A model generated the notes under the pieces. It was given only the letters and a program-made list of their open reading frames with translations, had not been told where the DNA came from and searched no databases. This document shows positions 7,664 to 15,720 of a stretch of 24,291 bases of DNA, piece after piece. This stretch comes from an uncultured Collinsella sp. Lineage in GTDB: Bacteria; Actinomycetota; Coriobacteriia; Coriobacteriales; Coriobacteriaceae. The position numbers were made by a program, and so were the translations under genes. The DNA lies in the NCBI GenBank assembly GCA_900764955.1, contig CAAFPY010000058.1:1-24291 (forward strand), read 5' to 3'. The number at the start of each line of letters is the position of its first letter. The first letter of the stretch is position 1.

Positions 7664-7706
7664 GCCCAGGCGCACGCGGCCCCACAGCCCAAACATAAGC
7701 CCTTAT

Positions 7707-7726
7707 TTTCTGACATATGCCAGAAA
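7707..7726. promoter_or_regulatory. Operator-like palindrome 1
   Basis: A 20-bp palindrome with one mismatched pair, core TGACATATGCCA (7711-7722), just upstream of the -35 box of the DUF134 fusion gene. It shares its core with the second site, whose centre is 53 bp away, about five helical turns. Confidence 0.6.
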
Positions 7727-7730
7727 TCTC

Positions 7731-7758
7731 TTGCGTAAATCTGCACGTTCGTTATTCT
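7731..7758 (+). promoter_or_regulatory. Predicted promoter of the DUF134-NifX fusion gene
   Basis: TTGCGT (7731-7736), 16-bp spacer, TATTCT (7753-7758). The start of transcription would fall near 7765, inside operator palindrome 2. AAGGAGC before the ATG at 7790 is the ribosome site. Confidence 0.5.
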
Positions 7759-7763
7759 ATTGT

Positions 7764-7775
7764 TGACATATGTCA
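7764..7775. promoter_or_regulatory. Operator-like palindrome 2
   Basis: Perfect 12-bp palindrome TGACATATGTCA over the predicted transcription start. A protein bound here would block initiation, which fits autorepression by the adjacent DUF134 protein; that pairing is inference. Confidence 0.6.
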
Positions 7776-7789
7776 GATAAGGAGCACGT

Positions 7790-8554
7790 ATGGCAGGAAG
7801 ACGCGAGAAATTGCGCCGTGTTGGGATCATCCCCGAATATCGCGGCTTTACCCCCGACGGCCTTGCCAGTGGAGACGCCATCGACATGACGGTCGACGAA
7901 CTCGAGGTGCTGCGCCTGTGCGACCTGGAAGGCCTTAACCAAGAGGCAGTCGCACAGCAGATGGGCATCGCGCGCGCCACGGTGGCGGCTATTTGCAGCC
8001 GAGCGCATCGCAAGGTGGCAAACGCGTTGGTCAATGGTCGGGCGCTCATCATCGAAGGCGGCAATATCGCGTACTCCCCCATCACCACGACAACGGCCGC
8101 ATGGCCAGCAAAGGGGGTCGGCACCATGAGGGTGGCAACCACGTACGACAATGGCAACATCTTTATGCACTTTGGCCGCAGCGAGCAGTTCAAGATCTAC
8201 GACATTCAGGACGGCAAGGTGCTCAACGAGCAGGTCGTGGGCACCGGCGGCACCGGCCACGGCGCACTTGCGGGCCTGCTCGCCAACGGCGGCGTGGACA
8301 TGCTCATCTGCGGCGGCATCGGCGGAGGCGCTATCAACGCGCTTGCCCAAGCCGGCATCACGGTATACGCAGGTGCCCAGGGCAGCTGCGACGCTTGCGT
8401 CGAGGCCCTTATCGCCGGCACGCTCGCACAGAACGGCGAGGCCACGTGCGGCTGCCACAGCCACGACCACGAGCACACCCATGAGCATGGCGGGTCCTGC
8501 GGCTGCCACGGCCACCACGACCACGAAGGCCATGAGGGCTGCGGCTGCCACTAA
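7790..8554 (+). CDS. DUF134 helix-turn-helix / NifX-NifB-type cofactor-binding fusion with His/Cys-rich tail
   Basis: A 254-residue three-part protein. Residues 1-100 are a DUF134 (UPF0251) domain: MAGRREKLRRVGIIPEYRGF, then the sigma70-region-4-like helix-turn-helix LNQEAVAQQMGIARATVAAI (49-68). Residues 113-215 are a dinitrogenase iron-molybdenum cofactor biosynthesis (NifX/NifB C-terminal) domain, with MRVATTYDNGNIFMHFGRSE, GTGGTGHGALAGLL and ICGGIGGGAINAL; this RNase-H-like fold binds Fe-S/metal clusters in NifX-like proteins. Residues 220-254 hold 12 His and 6 Cys, including three CGCH repeats. No other nif genes are nearby, so nitrogen fixation is not implied. The likely role, by inference, is a metal- or cluster-responsive DNA-binding regulator acting on the two palindromes at its own promoter. 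Start ATG after AAGGAGCACGT. Confidence 0.9.
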   Translation: MAGRREKLRRVGIIPEYRGFTPDGLASGDAIDMTVDELEVLRLCDLEGLNQEAVAQQMGIARATVAAICSRAHRKVANALVNGRALIIEGGNIAYSPITTTTAAWPAKGVGTMRVATTYDNGNIFMHFGRSEQFKIYDIQDGKVLNEQVVGTGGTGHGALAGLLANGGVDMLICGGIGGGAINALAQAGITVYAGAQGSCDACVEALIAGTLAQNGEATCGCHSHDHEHTHEHGGSCGCHGHHDHEGHEGCGCH

Positions 8555-8617
8555 CGGCACGGCACCGCGAGCTCGGGACGCGAAGCCGAACGCAACCCAA
8601 CAATCAACGCCAACAAC

Positions 8618-8649
8618 AAAGGCCACCCGGTAGCTTCCGAGTGGCCTTT
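8618..8649. terminator. Bidirectional terminator between convergent genes
   Basis: A 9-bp perfect stem (aaaggccac at 8618-8626, gtggccttt at 8641-8649) separates the DUF134 fusion gene from ffh. The terminal TTT lies on one strand and AAA on the other, so it can serve both; the tracts are short. Confidence 0.65.
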
Positions 8650-8674
8650 GCCATATCAAGCTGGAATTACAGCT

Positions 8675-10150
8675 CTATTTCTTATTACGCATCTGCGCTT
8701 CCATCTGGCGCAGCAGCTCCATATCGGACTTGGGACCGCCCGTACCTAGGCCGCCCATGCCGCCCAGACCCATAGCGTCCAGGCCAGGGATATTGGGCAT
8801 GCGCATCTTCTTGCCCTTCTTTCCCTTTTTGCCCTTTTTGCCGCCGGCCTGCGCCTGATTGGCCATCGTGCGCATGCGGCCCATCATCTTATTCATCTCG
8901 CCCCACTGCTTCATAAGGCTGTTGACCTCGGTGGGGGTTACGCCGGCACCCTTGGCAATGCGGGCGCGGCGCTGGCCGTTGATGATGGAGGGACGCAGGC
9001 GCTCCTCCTTGGTCATCGACATGATGATGGCCTCGTTCTTATCGAAGATGCCCTCGTCCAGGTTGCCGCCCATCTGGTTGAGTGCACGCTGACCACCGGG
9101 GAGCATGCCCAGGATACCCTTCATACCGCCCATCTTTTTGACGGCTTTCATCTGGTCGAGCATGTCGTTCATGGTAAAGCCCTCGCGCAGCATGCGCTCG
9201 GCAGCCTCGAGCTGCTCTGCATCGGCGGCCTCCTGGGCCTTCTCGATGATGCCGACGACATCGCCCATGCCCAAGATGCGCTTGGCCATGCGATCGGGAT
9301 AGAAGGGCTCAAGCGAATCGGGTTTCTCGCCCATGCTCACGAACTTGATGGGCTTGCCGGTCACCTGACGTACCGAAAGTGCGCCACCGCCACGGGCGTC
9401 ACCGTCGAGCTTGGAGATGATCACGCCGTCAAAGTCGGTGCGATCGGCAAAGGTCGAGACGACGTTGACGATGTCCTGGCCGGTCATGGCGTCGACGACC
9501 ATCAGCACCTGGTCGGGCTTGACGGCCTTCTTGATGTCAACGGCCTCCTGCATCATCTGCTCGTCGATCTGAAGACGACCGGCGGTATCGACGATGACCA
9601 CGTCACGCAGGTGGTCGACGGCCTCCTGGATGGCACCCTTGGCAATGTCGACCGGGTGCGCACCGTCGCCGCGGAAGACCGGTACGCCAATCTCGCCACC
9701 GAGCGTGGCCAGCTGGTCGGCAGCGGCGGGACGGTAGACGTCGCACGCTGCGAGCAACGGCGAGCGGCCCTGCTTCTTGAGCAGGTAGGCAAGCTTTACG
9801 GCTGCCGTGGTCTTACCGGAGCCCTGCAGGCCCACGAGCATAATGACATTGGGAATGCGGTTGCTAAAGACGAGCTTGCTCTCGGTTGAGCCGAGCATCT
9901 CGGTGAGCTCGTCGAGCACGATCTTGACGACGTTTTGCGCCGGCGACAACGACTCCATGACCTCGGCGGTCATGCAGCGCTCCTTGGTCTTGGCAACGAA
10001 CTCCTTGACGACCTTAAAGTTAACGTCGGCCTCGAGCAGCGCCATGCGAATGTCGCGCATGGCCGAAGTAATATCGGCCTCGGTCAGCTTACCCTTGCCG
10101 CGCAGGCGGTCAAATGTGTCGTTGAGGCGATCGCTCAGGGAATCAAACAC
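8675..10150 (-). CDS. ffh: Signal recognition particle GTPase Ffh
   Basis: Protein subunit of the SRP, which binds hydrophobic signal sequences on the ribosome and delivers them to FtsY at the membrane. The 491 residues show the NG domain with G1 GLQGSGKT (107-114), DTAGR (188-192) and SKLDGDARGG (G4, Ser for the usual Thr), then the Met-rich M domain with the 4.5S RNA-binding segment RRARIAKGAGV. The C-terminus adds a repeated GKK tract (four in a row) and a Gly/Met-rich tail. Start GTG at 10148-10150, with AAGGAG 7 bases upstream. It begins 10 bases after the ftsY stop and ends the large operon. No SRP RNA gene was recognised in the window. Confidence 0.98.
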   Translation of the reverse strand: MFDSLSDRLNDTFDRLRGKGKLTEADITSAMRDIRMALLEADVNFKVVKEFVAKTKERCMTAEVMESLSPAQNVVKIVLDELTEMLGSTESKLVFSNRIPNVIMLVGLQGSGKTTAAVKLAYLLKKQGRSPLLAACDVYRPAAADQLATLGGEIGVPVFRGDGAHPVDIAKGAIQEAVDHLRDVVIVDTAGRLQIDEQMMQEAVDIKKAVKPDQVLMVVDAMTGQDIVNVVSTFADRTDFDGVIISKLDGDARGGGALSVRQVTGKPIKFVSMGEKPDSLEPFYPDRMAKRILGMGDVVGIIEKAQEAADAEQLEAAERMLREGFTMNDMLDQMKAVKKMGGMKGILGMLPGGQRALNQMGGNLDEGIFDKNEAIIMSMTKEERLRPSIINGQRRARIAKGAGVTPTEVNSLMKQWGEMNKMMGRMRTMANQAQAGGKKGKKGKKGKKMRMPNIPGLDAMGLGGMGGLGTGGPKSDMELLRQMEAQMRNKK

Positions 10151-10160
10151 TAGTCACTCC

Positions 10161-11078
10161 TTAATTGGACTCGCCCACCAGGGCGCGGCAGAAATCTTTT
10201 GCATTAAACTCCTGCAGGTCATCGACCTGCTCGCCGACGCCGATGCGCAGGATCGGGAGCTTGAGCTTCTCGGCCACGGCCATGGCGATACCGCCCTTAG
10301 CCGTGCCGTCGAGCTTAGTCATGATAATACCGTCCAGGCCCAGCGCCTCGTTAAACTCGAGCGCCTGGTTCAGACCGTTCTGGCCAGTGGCGGCATCGAT
10401 CACAAGCACGACCGAGACCGGCATGGGACCGGAGGCCATATTGGCGGCGCGCTTACGGGTCACATTGACCACCTTGGCAAGCTCGCGCATGAGCTCGGGG
10501 CTCGTGTGCAGACGACCGGCGGTATCAATGAGCACCAGGTCGCTGCCGCGCTTATCGGCCTCGTCGAGCACGTCATAGCACACGCTCGCCGGATCAGAGC
10601 CGCGGTCACGCTTGATAACCGGTACGCCGGCACGCTGACCCCACACATCAAGCTGCTCGATGGCGGCAGCGCGGAAAGTGTCGGCCGAACCGATCACCAC
10701 GTTCTTGCCGCGGGCGGCCATGGCGCTCGCAATCTTGCCGACCGTGGTGGTCTTGCCGGCACCGTTGATGCCGACAAACAGCACGCAGCTCGGCGTATCG
10801 GAAAACGGGTCGCGCTCAACAGGCACAAAATGGCCCTCGAGCTGCTCGGCCAGGGCGCGACGAAGCTGCGGGGCGGTCTTGAGGTTCTTCTTGGCGGCGG
10901 CGTCACGCAGGTCATCGGAGACCTGAATGGCGACCTCGGCGCCCATGTCACCCATGACAAGGGTGTCCTCAAGATCCTCCCAAAAATCCTCGTCGACCTC
11001 GCCGCCAAAGTAGAAGACCTCGTTGAGGGCCTCGCGGCTGCGCTCAAGTCCGCGCGAGAGTGCGTCAAAGAATCCCAT
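10161..11078 (-). CDS. ftsY: SRP receptor GTPase FtsY
   Basis: Membrane-associated receptor for ribosome-bound SRP. The 305-residue protein is essentially the NG domain: helical N-part (1-90), G1 GINGAGKT (103-110), DTAGR (185-189), TKLDGTAKGG (254-263) and GVGEQVDDLQEF near the end. The long acidic A domain of E. coli FtsY is absent, as in many Gram-positive forms; the start MGFFDALSRGLERSREAL could give the amphipathic membrane helix. Its ATG overlaps the smc stop by one base (TAATG), indicating coupled translation, and ffh follows 10 bases on, so both SRP partners are co-expressed. Confidence 0.98.
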   Translation of the reverse strand: MGFFDALSRGLERSREALNEVFYFGGEVDEDFWEDLEDTLVMGDMGAEVAIQVSDDLRDAAAKKNLKTAPQLRRALAEQLEGHFVPVERDPFSDTPSCVLFVGINGAGKTTTVGKIASAMAARGKNVVIGSADTFRAAAIEQLDVWGQRAGVPVIKRDRGSDPASVCYDVLDEADKRGSDLVLIDTAGRLHTSPELMRELAKVVNVTRKRAANMASGPMPVSVVLVIDAATGQNGLNQALEFNEALGLDGIIMTKLDGTAKGGIAMAVAEKLKLPILRIGVGEQVDDLQEFNAKDFCRALVGESN

Positions 11079-14000
11079 TATGCATTCACGACCTTTCCAG
11101 TTTCGCGATCGAGTTTTTGCGAGACGACGCGACTGACGCCGTCGGCTTGCATCGAGACGCCGTAGAGGACGTCAGCATCCTCCATAGTACGGCGCTGATG
11201 CGAGATTACCAAGAGCTGCGTATCGGAACGCAGCACATCGAGGGCGCCGATGAGCTTGGACAGGTTGGCGTCGTCGAGCGCAGCCTCGACCTCGTCCAGC
11301 ACATAGAACGGCACCGTGCGCGTACGGTATACGGCAAAGAGCAGGGCGAGCGCCGTCAGGCTCTTCTCGCCGCCCGACATGAGCATCATCTTGGTGATGC
11401 GCTTGCCGCGCGGTTGGGCCACGACCTCGATACCCGTCTCGGCCGGGTGCTCGGGGTCGGTCATCTCCAGATGAGCCTGGCCGCCCGGGAAGAGCATGGC
11501 GAAGATCTCGCGGAAGTTCGCATCAACCTTCTCAAACGTCACCAGGAACGCCTTGCGCATCTTGCGGTCGATGGCCACCGTGATCTTGGTGAGCGCCTTG
11601 CGCGCGCTCTCCAGATCGGCAAGTTGCTCCTCGATGTAATCGGCACGGCGCTTGAGCTGCTCGTACTCCTCCATGGCGACTTGGTTCACAGGGCCCAGGT
11701 TGTTGATCTGGCGCACGAGCTGGTTGAGCTCGCGCTCGGCGGCGTCGCGGTCGGTAGGCGCAGGAAGCATGAGCGCTTCCTCGAGCACCGTGGTGCCATC
11801 GGCGGTGATGGCCTTGATGGCAGCCTCGACCTGTACCTCGAGCTTGCCGCGCGCCACCTTGAACTCATTTTGCGTCGTGGCGGCAACATCGACCCGCTCT
11901 TTGGCGCGGGCGACCTCGGTCTTGGCGTCCTCGATGGTCTTCTTGAGCGAGGCCGAGTCCGCCTCCTCGAGCGACGCCTGGTCGCGCAGGCGCGCAGCCC
12001 AATCCGACGCGCGCTCCAGCAGGGCCGAATAGCGCTCGTGCATGGGGTCGACACGCAGGCGCAGGAGCTCGAGCGAGCGCGAGGCCTGGCGCGTTCCGCG
12101 GATACGGCGGTCGATGCCCTCCAGGCGATGCTCCAGATCGGGCACGCGGCCCTTCAGCGAACGAAGGCGCTCGCTGGTCTGGGCCAGGCGAACCTTGGCG
12201 TCGGCGAGTTTGCCGGCTGCCTCGGAATCGTCGCGGCGCACGCGATCGAGCTCGTCGTTGGCCTCGGCAATCTGCAAGCCTAAGTCGCTCGCCTGCGCAC
12301 GGGCCTCGTCACGCGAACGGGTAAGTTCGTCCACGCGCGGACGCGCGGCGCGAACGGCCTCAGCGGCCTGCTCGCGACGCTTGGAAATCCGCACCCGCTC
12401 GACCTCGGCATTGTTGGCGCTTTGCTCCAGGCGGCCGATCTCGGAGAGCAGCGAGCGGCGCTCGCCCTCAAGACGGGCGATCTCGCCAGCGGCATCGCCC
12501 TCGGCGGCACGGGCCTCCTCGACGGCGACGTTGGCCTCAACGACTTGGTCCGACACATGCTCAAACACGGCAGCCAGATCGGGCTCCAGGCCCTCCAGCT
12601 CGCGGATAAGACGTTTGCGCTCCAAAGCGCCCGAAGCCTCGCCGGCATCGAGCCCCACACGCACCAGGCCACCACAGCTCACGCGGGCGCCATCGGGCGT
12701 CACGTAGGTCACACCGTCAACGACGGGCGCGGCCAGTGCGGCAGCCAAATCATCGACCACGTAATAGCCGCCGAGCAGTGCCTCGACAACCGGACCATAA
12801 CCGGCGCGCACGGACAGGCGATCGACCAGACGCGAACCGGCAGCGCTCTCGGCGGCAGCAGAGCCGCTCACGCCGCGCGCCATCAGCAGCGCCTCGCCCG
12901 AGGCCTTCTTCTGGTCCAGGGCAGCGCGACCGGCGCGCTCGAGTGCGGCAGCGTTATCGAACAACAGGGCATCGATATCGCCGGCGAGCAGCTGCTCAAC
13001 CAGGCCCTCAAGCTCACGCGGTGCCTCGAGCACATCACCCAGACGGCCCGAAACATCGTCGCCCAGCGCGCCCACCAGACGGCTTACGAGCGGCGAGCTG
13101 TCTGCCATGCGGGCATCGAGCTTCTTTTGGCTGGCAAGCTCCGAGCGTACCTCGGACAGCTTGTTGCGCGCCTCGCCCTCGCGGGCACGCAGGTCCTTGA
13201 GGGCAGCGCGTGCCGTCTCGGTGGCCTCGCGCGCATCGCTCTGGGCCTGACGAGCCGCCTCAAGGGCGCTCTCAAGCTCCTCGGCACGGTCGCGGCGGCT
13301 CTCAAGCGATGCCGTGACCTCCTCGAGCTGTTCATCAATCTGCTCCAGGCGCGAGGCATACATGTTGTCCTCGACCTCGGCATTGGAAAGCGAATCCTTC
13401 ACCTTGGCGAGCTCGAGCGCGGCGTTATCGGCCACACGCTGCACATCGCGCTGCTCGCGCATGAACTGCGAAATCTGCGCATCAAGCGCCACGCGGCGCT
13501 CGTGAAGCTCGGCGGCGGCAGGACCAGCGGCGTCGACGTCCTCCTGGGCCTGCATATGCGCGCCGGTCACTTCCTCAAGCTGGGCACGCGCATCCTCGAG
13601 CTCCTCGACTACGCGACGGCGCTGATGCTCGGAGCTCGAGATCTGGCCGCGCATGTCGGACAGGCGCGACACCATGTTGTGGCCCTTTTCCTCGAGCAGG
13701 CGCATGTCAGAATTAATGCGGCCGACCACATCTTGCATGTGCCGGCGCTGCTCGCCCAAGTCGCCCACAAACAGGCCCTTTTCTTCGAGCATGACCTGGA
13801 GCTTCTCGAGCTCGCGCTCTTTCTCACCCAGACGGTACTGCGCAAGCTCCAGCTCGGCGGCGCCCTCCTTAGAGCGGCTCTCCAGGTCGTTCCACTGCGA
13901 TTGCAGCGAACGCAGCTCGTCGACGGCCAGCATCTGCGTAAGCTCGTTCGCGCGCGAGGACAGCTCTTTGTACTTGCGCGCGCGATCGACCTGACGCTCC

Positions 14001-14614
14001 AGCGGCCGCAGCTGACGGGCGATCTCCTTATTGATGTCGCGGGCACGGGTTAGGTGCTCGTCCATCGACTTGATCTTTTTGAGCGCACGCTCCTTGCGGC
14101 GCTTGTGCTTGGAGATGCCGGCGGCCTCCTCAATGAGGGCGCGGCGCTCCTCGGGGCGGCTCTGCAAAATGGCATCGAGCTTGCCCTGGCTGATGATGGA
14201 ATGCGTATCCTTGCCCAGGCCAGAATCGTGCAGGATGTCCTGGATGTCCATCAGGCGGCACGGGCTCGAGTTGATGAGGTACTCACTTTCGCCCGAGCGG
14301 TACATGCGGCGGGTGATAGCCACCTCGTCAAAGTCGACAGGCAGCATATGGTCCGAGTTATCGAGCACCAGCGTGACCTCGGCCACACCCACCGGCTTGC
14401 GCGCTGACGAGCCCGAGAAGATGACATCCTCCATGGCCTGGCCGCGCAGCTGCTTGGCGCTCTGCTCGCCCAGGACCCACAGAATCGAGTCAGAGATGTT
14501 CGATTTTCCCGAGCCGTTGGGACCGACAATGACGGTCAGGCCCGGCTCAAACGTCATATGGGCGCGGTCGGCAAACGACTTGAACCCTTTGAGCGTGAGG
14601 GACTTGAGATACAC
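11078..14614 (-). CDS. smc: Chromosome segregation ATPase SMC
   Basis: Long coiled-coil ATPase that, with ScpAB, loops and resolves the chromosome. The 1178 residues have the full architecture: N-terminal Walker A GPNGSGKS (31-38), a coiled coil to about 500, a hinge (about 500-660, with LVGALGDDVSGRLGDVLEAP and the Gly-rich GGYYVVDDL segment), the returning coiled coil, then the ABC signature LMSGGEKSLTALAL (from 1078) and Walker B VLDEVEAALDD (from about 1104). GTG start at 14612-14614 with GAGGAACC upstream. It begins 10 bases after rnc and overlaps ftsY by one base. The family's usual neighbour mutM/fpg is absent between rnc and smc. Confidence 0.98.
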   Translation of the reverse strand: MYLKSLTLKGFKSFADRAHMTFEPGLTVIVGPNGSGKSNISDSILWVLGEQSAKQLRGQAMEDVIFSGSSARKPVGVAEVTLVLDNSDHMLPVDFDEVAITRRMYRSGESEYLINSSPCRLMDIQDILHDSGLGKDTHSIISQGKLDAILQSRPEERRALIEEAAGISKHKRRKERALKKIKSMDEHLTRARDINKEIARQLRPLERQVDRARKYKELSSRANELTQMLAVDELRSLQSQWNDLESRSKEGAAELELAQYRLGEKERELEKLQVMLEEKGLFVGDLGEQRRHMQDVVGRINSDMRLLEEKGHNMVSRLSDMRGQISSSEHQRRRVVEELEDARAQLEEVTGAHMQAQEDVDAAGPAAAELHERRVALDAQISQFMREQRDVQRVADNAALELAKVKDSLSNAEVEDNMYASRLEQIDEQLEEVTASLESRRDRAEELESALEAARQAQSDAREATETARAALKDLRAREGEARNKLSEVRSELASQKKLDARMADSSPLVSRLVGALGDDVSGRLGDVLEAPRELEGLVEQLLAGDIDALLFDNAAALERAGRAALDQKKASGEALLMARGVSGSAAAESAAGSRLVDRLSVRAGYGPVVEALLGGYYVVDDLAAALAAPVVDGVTYVTPDGARVSCGGLVRVGLDAGEASGALERKRLIRELEGLEPDLAAVFEHVSDQVVEANVAVEEARAAEGDAAGEIARLEGERRSLLSEIGRLEQSANNAEVERVRISKRREQAAEAVRAARPRVDELTRSRDEARAQASDLGLQIAEANDELDRVRRDDSEAAGKLADAKVRLAQTSERLRSLKGRVPDLEHRLEGIDRRIRGTRQASRSLELLRLRVDPMHERYSALLERASDWAARLRDQASLEEADSASLKKTIEDAKTEVARAKERVDVAATTQNEFKVARGKLEVQVEAAIKAITADGTTVLEEALMLPAPTDRDAAERELNQLVRQINNLGPVNQVAMEEYEQLKRRADYIEEQLADLESARKALTKITVAIDRKMRKAFLVTFEKVDANFREIFAMLFPGGQAHLEMTDPEHPAETGIEVVAQPRGKRITKMMLMSGGEKSLTALALLFAVYRTRTVPFYVLDEVEAALDDANLSKLIGALDVLRSDTQLLVISHQRRTMEDADVLYGVSMQADGVSRVVSQKLDRETGKVVNA

Positions 14615-14624
14615 GGTTCCTCGC

Positions 14625-15350
14625 TTAAACAGGCTTCTTGTTGAGAATCACGCCGTTGGTGGTGTAGCCCATGCGGTCAAGTGCCTCGAGTGCAGCGGCT
14701 CCCTCGGCTTCCTTCTTTGAGGAGCCGGAGCCGCGACCCTGGCGAATACCATCAATCAACACCACGGCGGTAAAGGTGGGCGCATGCGCCGGGCCCTCGG
14801 AGCCAACGAGCTTATACGCCGGGGGTTCGTGACCGTCGGCTTGCACGCACTCCTGCAAGAACGATTTGGGGTTCGCGGGGTGCTCGGCACGCTCGGAGGC
14901 CAGGTGCGGTTTGAGCGTACGATGGATAAAGTCCGCCGCAACATCCCAGCCGGCATCCAAGTACAGCGCACCCACGAGCGACTCGTAGACGTTCTCGAGC
15001 GCCGAGTGCAGGCCGCGCGCGCCGGTACCGGTCTCGGAGGCACCAAAGATGATGATGTCGTCGATGCCCAGCTCATGCGACACCTCGGATAGCGTAGCGC
15101 CCGAGACAAGCGACACCTTCAGGCGCGTGAGCTTGCCCTCGTCAAACTCGGGATAGGACTCAAAGAGCGAACGGGCGACGACGGCGCCCAAAATGGAATC
15201 GCCCAAGAACTCAAGGCGCTCATAGCTGGCAGAAACCGGCTGGCCCTCGACTGCCGAGGGATGCGTAAGCGCCGCGCGCAGAAGCACCTTATTATTGAAC
15301 TCGTGGCCCAGAATTTCCTGGGCACGCGTAAGTCGTTCAGACAAAGCCAA
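14625..15350 (-). CDS. rnc: Ribonuclease III
   Basis: Double-stranded-RNA endonuclease that matures rRNA and some mRNAs. The 241 residues contain the RNase III signature ERLEFLGDS (44-52), the metal-site region FDEGKLTRLK (Glu71 region), the second metal segment ALENVYESLVGALYLD (118-132) and a C-terminal dsRNA-binding domain (about 160-230, with GRGSGSSKKEAEGAAALEAL). In E. coli the second metal segment reads ADTVEALIG; here the position of Asp114 is Asn120, while Glu117 is kept as Glu123. The start is TTG at 15348-15350, supported by GGAGG 8 bases upstream inside the end of acpP; the acpP stop is only 3 bases away, so the two are coupled. Confidence 0.96.
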   Translation of the reverse strand: MALSERLTRAQEILGHEFNNKVLLRAALTHPSAVEGQPVSASYERLEFLGDSILGAVVARSLFESYPEFDEGKLTRLKVSLVSGATLSEVSHELGIDDIIIFGASETGTGARGLHSALENVYESLVGALYLDAGWDVAADFIHRTLKPHLASERAEHPANPKSFLQECVQADGHEPPAYKLVGSEGPAHAPTFTAVVLIDGIRQGRGSGSSKKEAEGAAALEALDRMGYTTNGVILNKKPV

Positions 15351-15353
15351 GAC

Positions 15354-15596
15354 CTAGGCCTCCCTGGCGTTTTCGATCGCGTCGACGGCGTCGGCGACAG
15401 AGTTGAGCGAGAGCAAAGTCTCGTCATCGATCTCGAGGTTGAACTCGTCCTCGATAGCCGTAACCAGCTGCAGGCGCTCGAGCGAGTTGGCATCGAGATC
15501 GTCAAAGGTGGTCTCATCGCTAATTTCGGCAACATCGACGCCCAGAACGTCAGCAGCGACCTCGGCGATCTTGTCGAAGATTTCGGAGCGGTCCAT
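15354..15596 (-). CDS. acpP: Acyl carrier protein
   Basis: Small acidic carrier of growing acyl chains in fatty-acid and phospholipid synthesis. 80 residues, MDRSEIFDKIAEVAADVLGV at the start, an acidic four-helix pattern and the phosphopantetheine site DLDANSLERLQLV. The attachment Ser is present, but the hallmark Asp-Ser-Leu is Asn-Ser-Leu. ATG at 15594-15596 after GAGAGGAAGCG. It sits between plsX and rnc, the same relation as in Firmicutes (plsX ... acpP-rnc), and its transcript may start near the palindrome at 15633-15654. Confidence 0.95.
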   Translation of the reverse strand: MDRSEIFDKIAEVAADVLGVDVAEISDETTFDDLDANSLERLQLVTAIEDEFNLEIDDETLLSLNSVADAVDAIENAREA

Positions 15597-15632
15597 AGCG
15601 CTTCCTCTCATAGTGCATGAATACCAAAAGAA

Positions 15633-15654
15633 TGGTACCGCCCGGGCGGTACCA
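15633..15654. promoter_or_regulatory. Perfect 22-bp palindrome between plsX and acpP
   Basis: Half-site tggtaccgccc is followed directly by its exact complement. On the minus strand the palindrome is followed by ATTCTTTT, so it may act as a terminator hairpin of plsX; with no loop bases it also looks like an operator. It falls in the 124-bp gap where acpP expression could be adjusted. Confidence 0.55.
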
Positions 15655-15720
15655 AGACACGGTTCTGATTCTACCCCACGAAGCAGGCCGCGAGGCACAT
15701 AACAGCGCTCTAACTCGCTC

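Noticed and set aside
7624..8193. 190-codon N-terminal extension of thyA
   Set aside because: It crosses the DUF134 gene antisense, and the ATG at 7621-7623 has a near-ideal ribosome site and the correct family length.
7757..8659. 300-codon minus-strand open frame opposite the DUF134 fusion gene
   Set aside because: Val/Ala-rich shadow of the fusion gene; the plus strand carries the recognisable domains and promoter.
12422..14053. 543-codon plus-strand open frame opposite smc
   Set aside because: It is antisense to clear SMC coding sequence, has low-complexity Arg/Leu/Ala-rich composition and no family motifs; GC-rich codon use opens such shadow frames.
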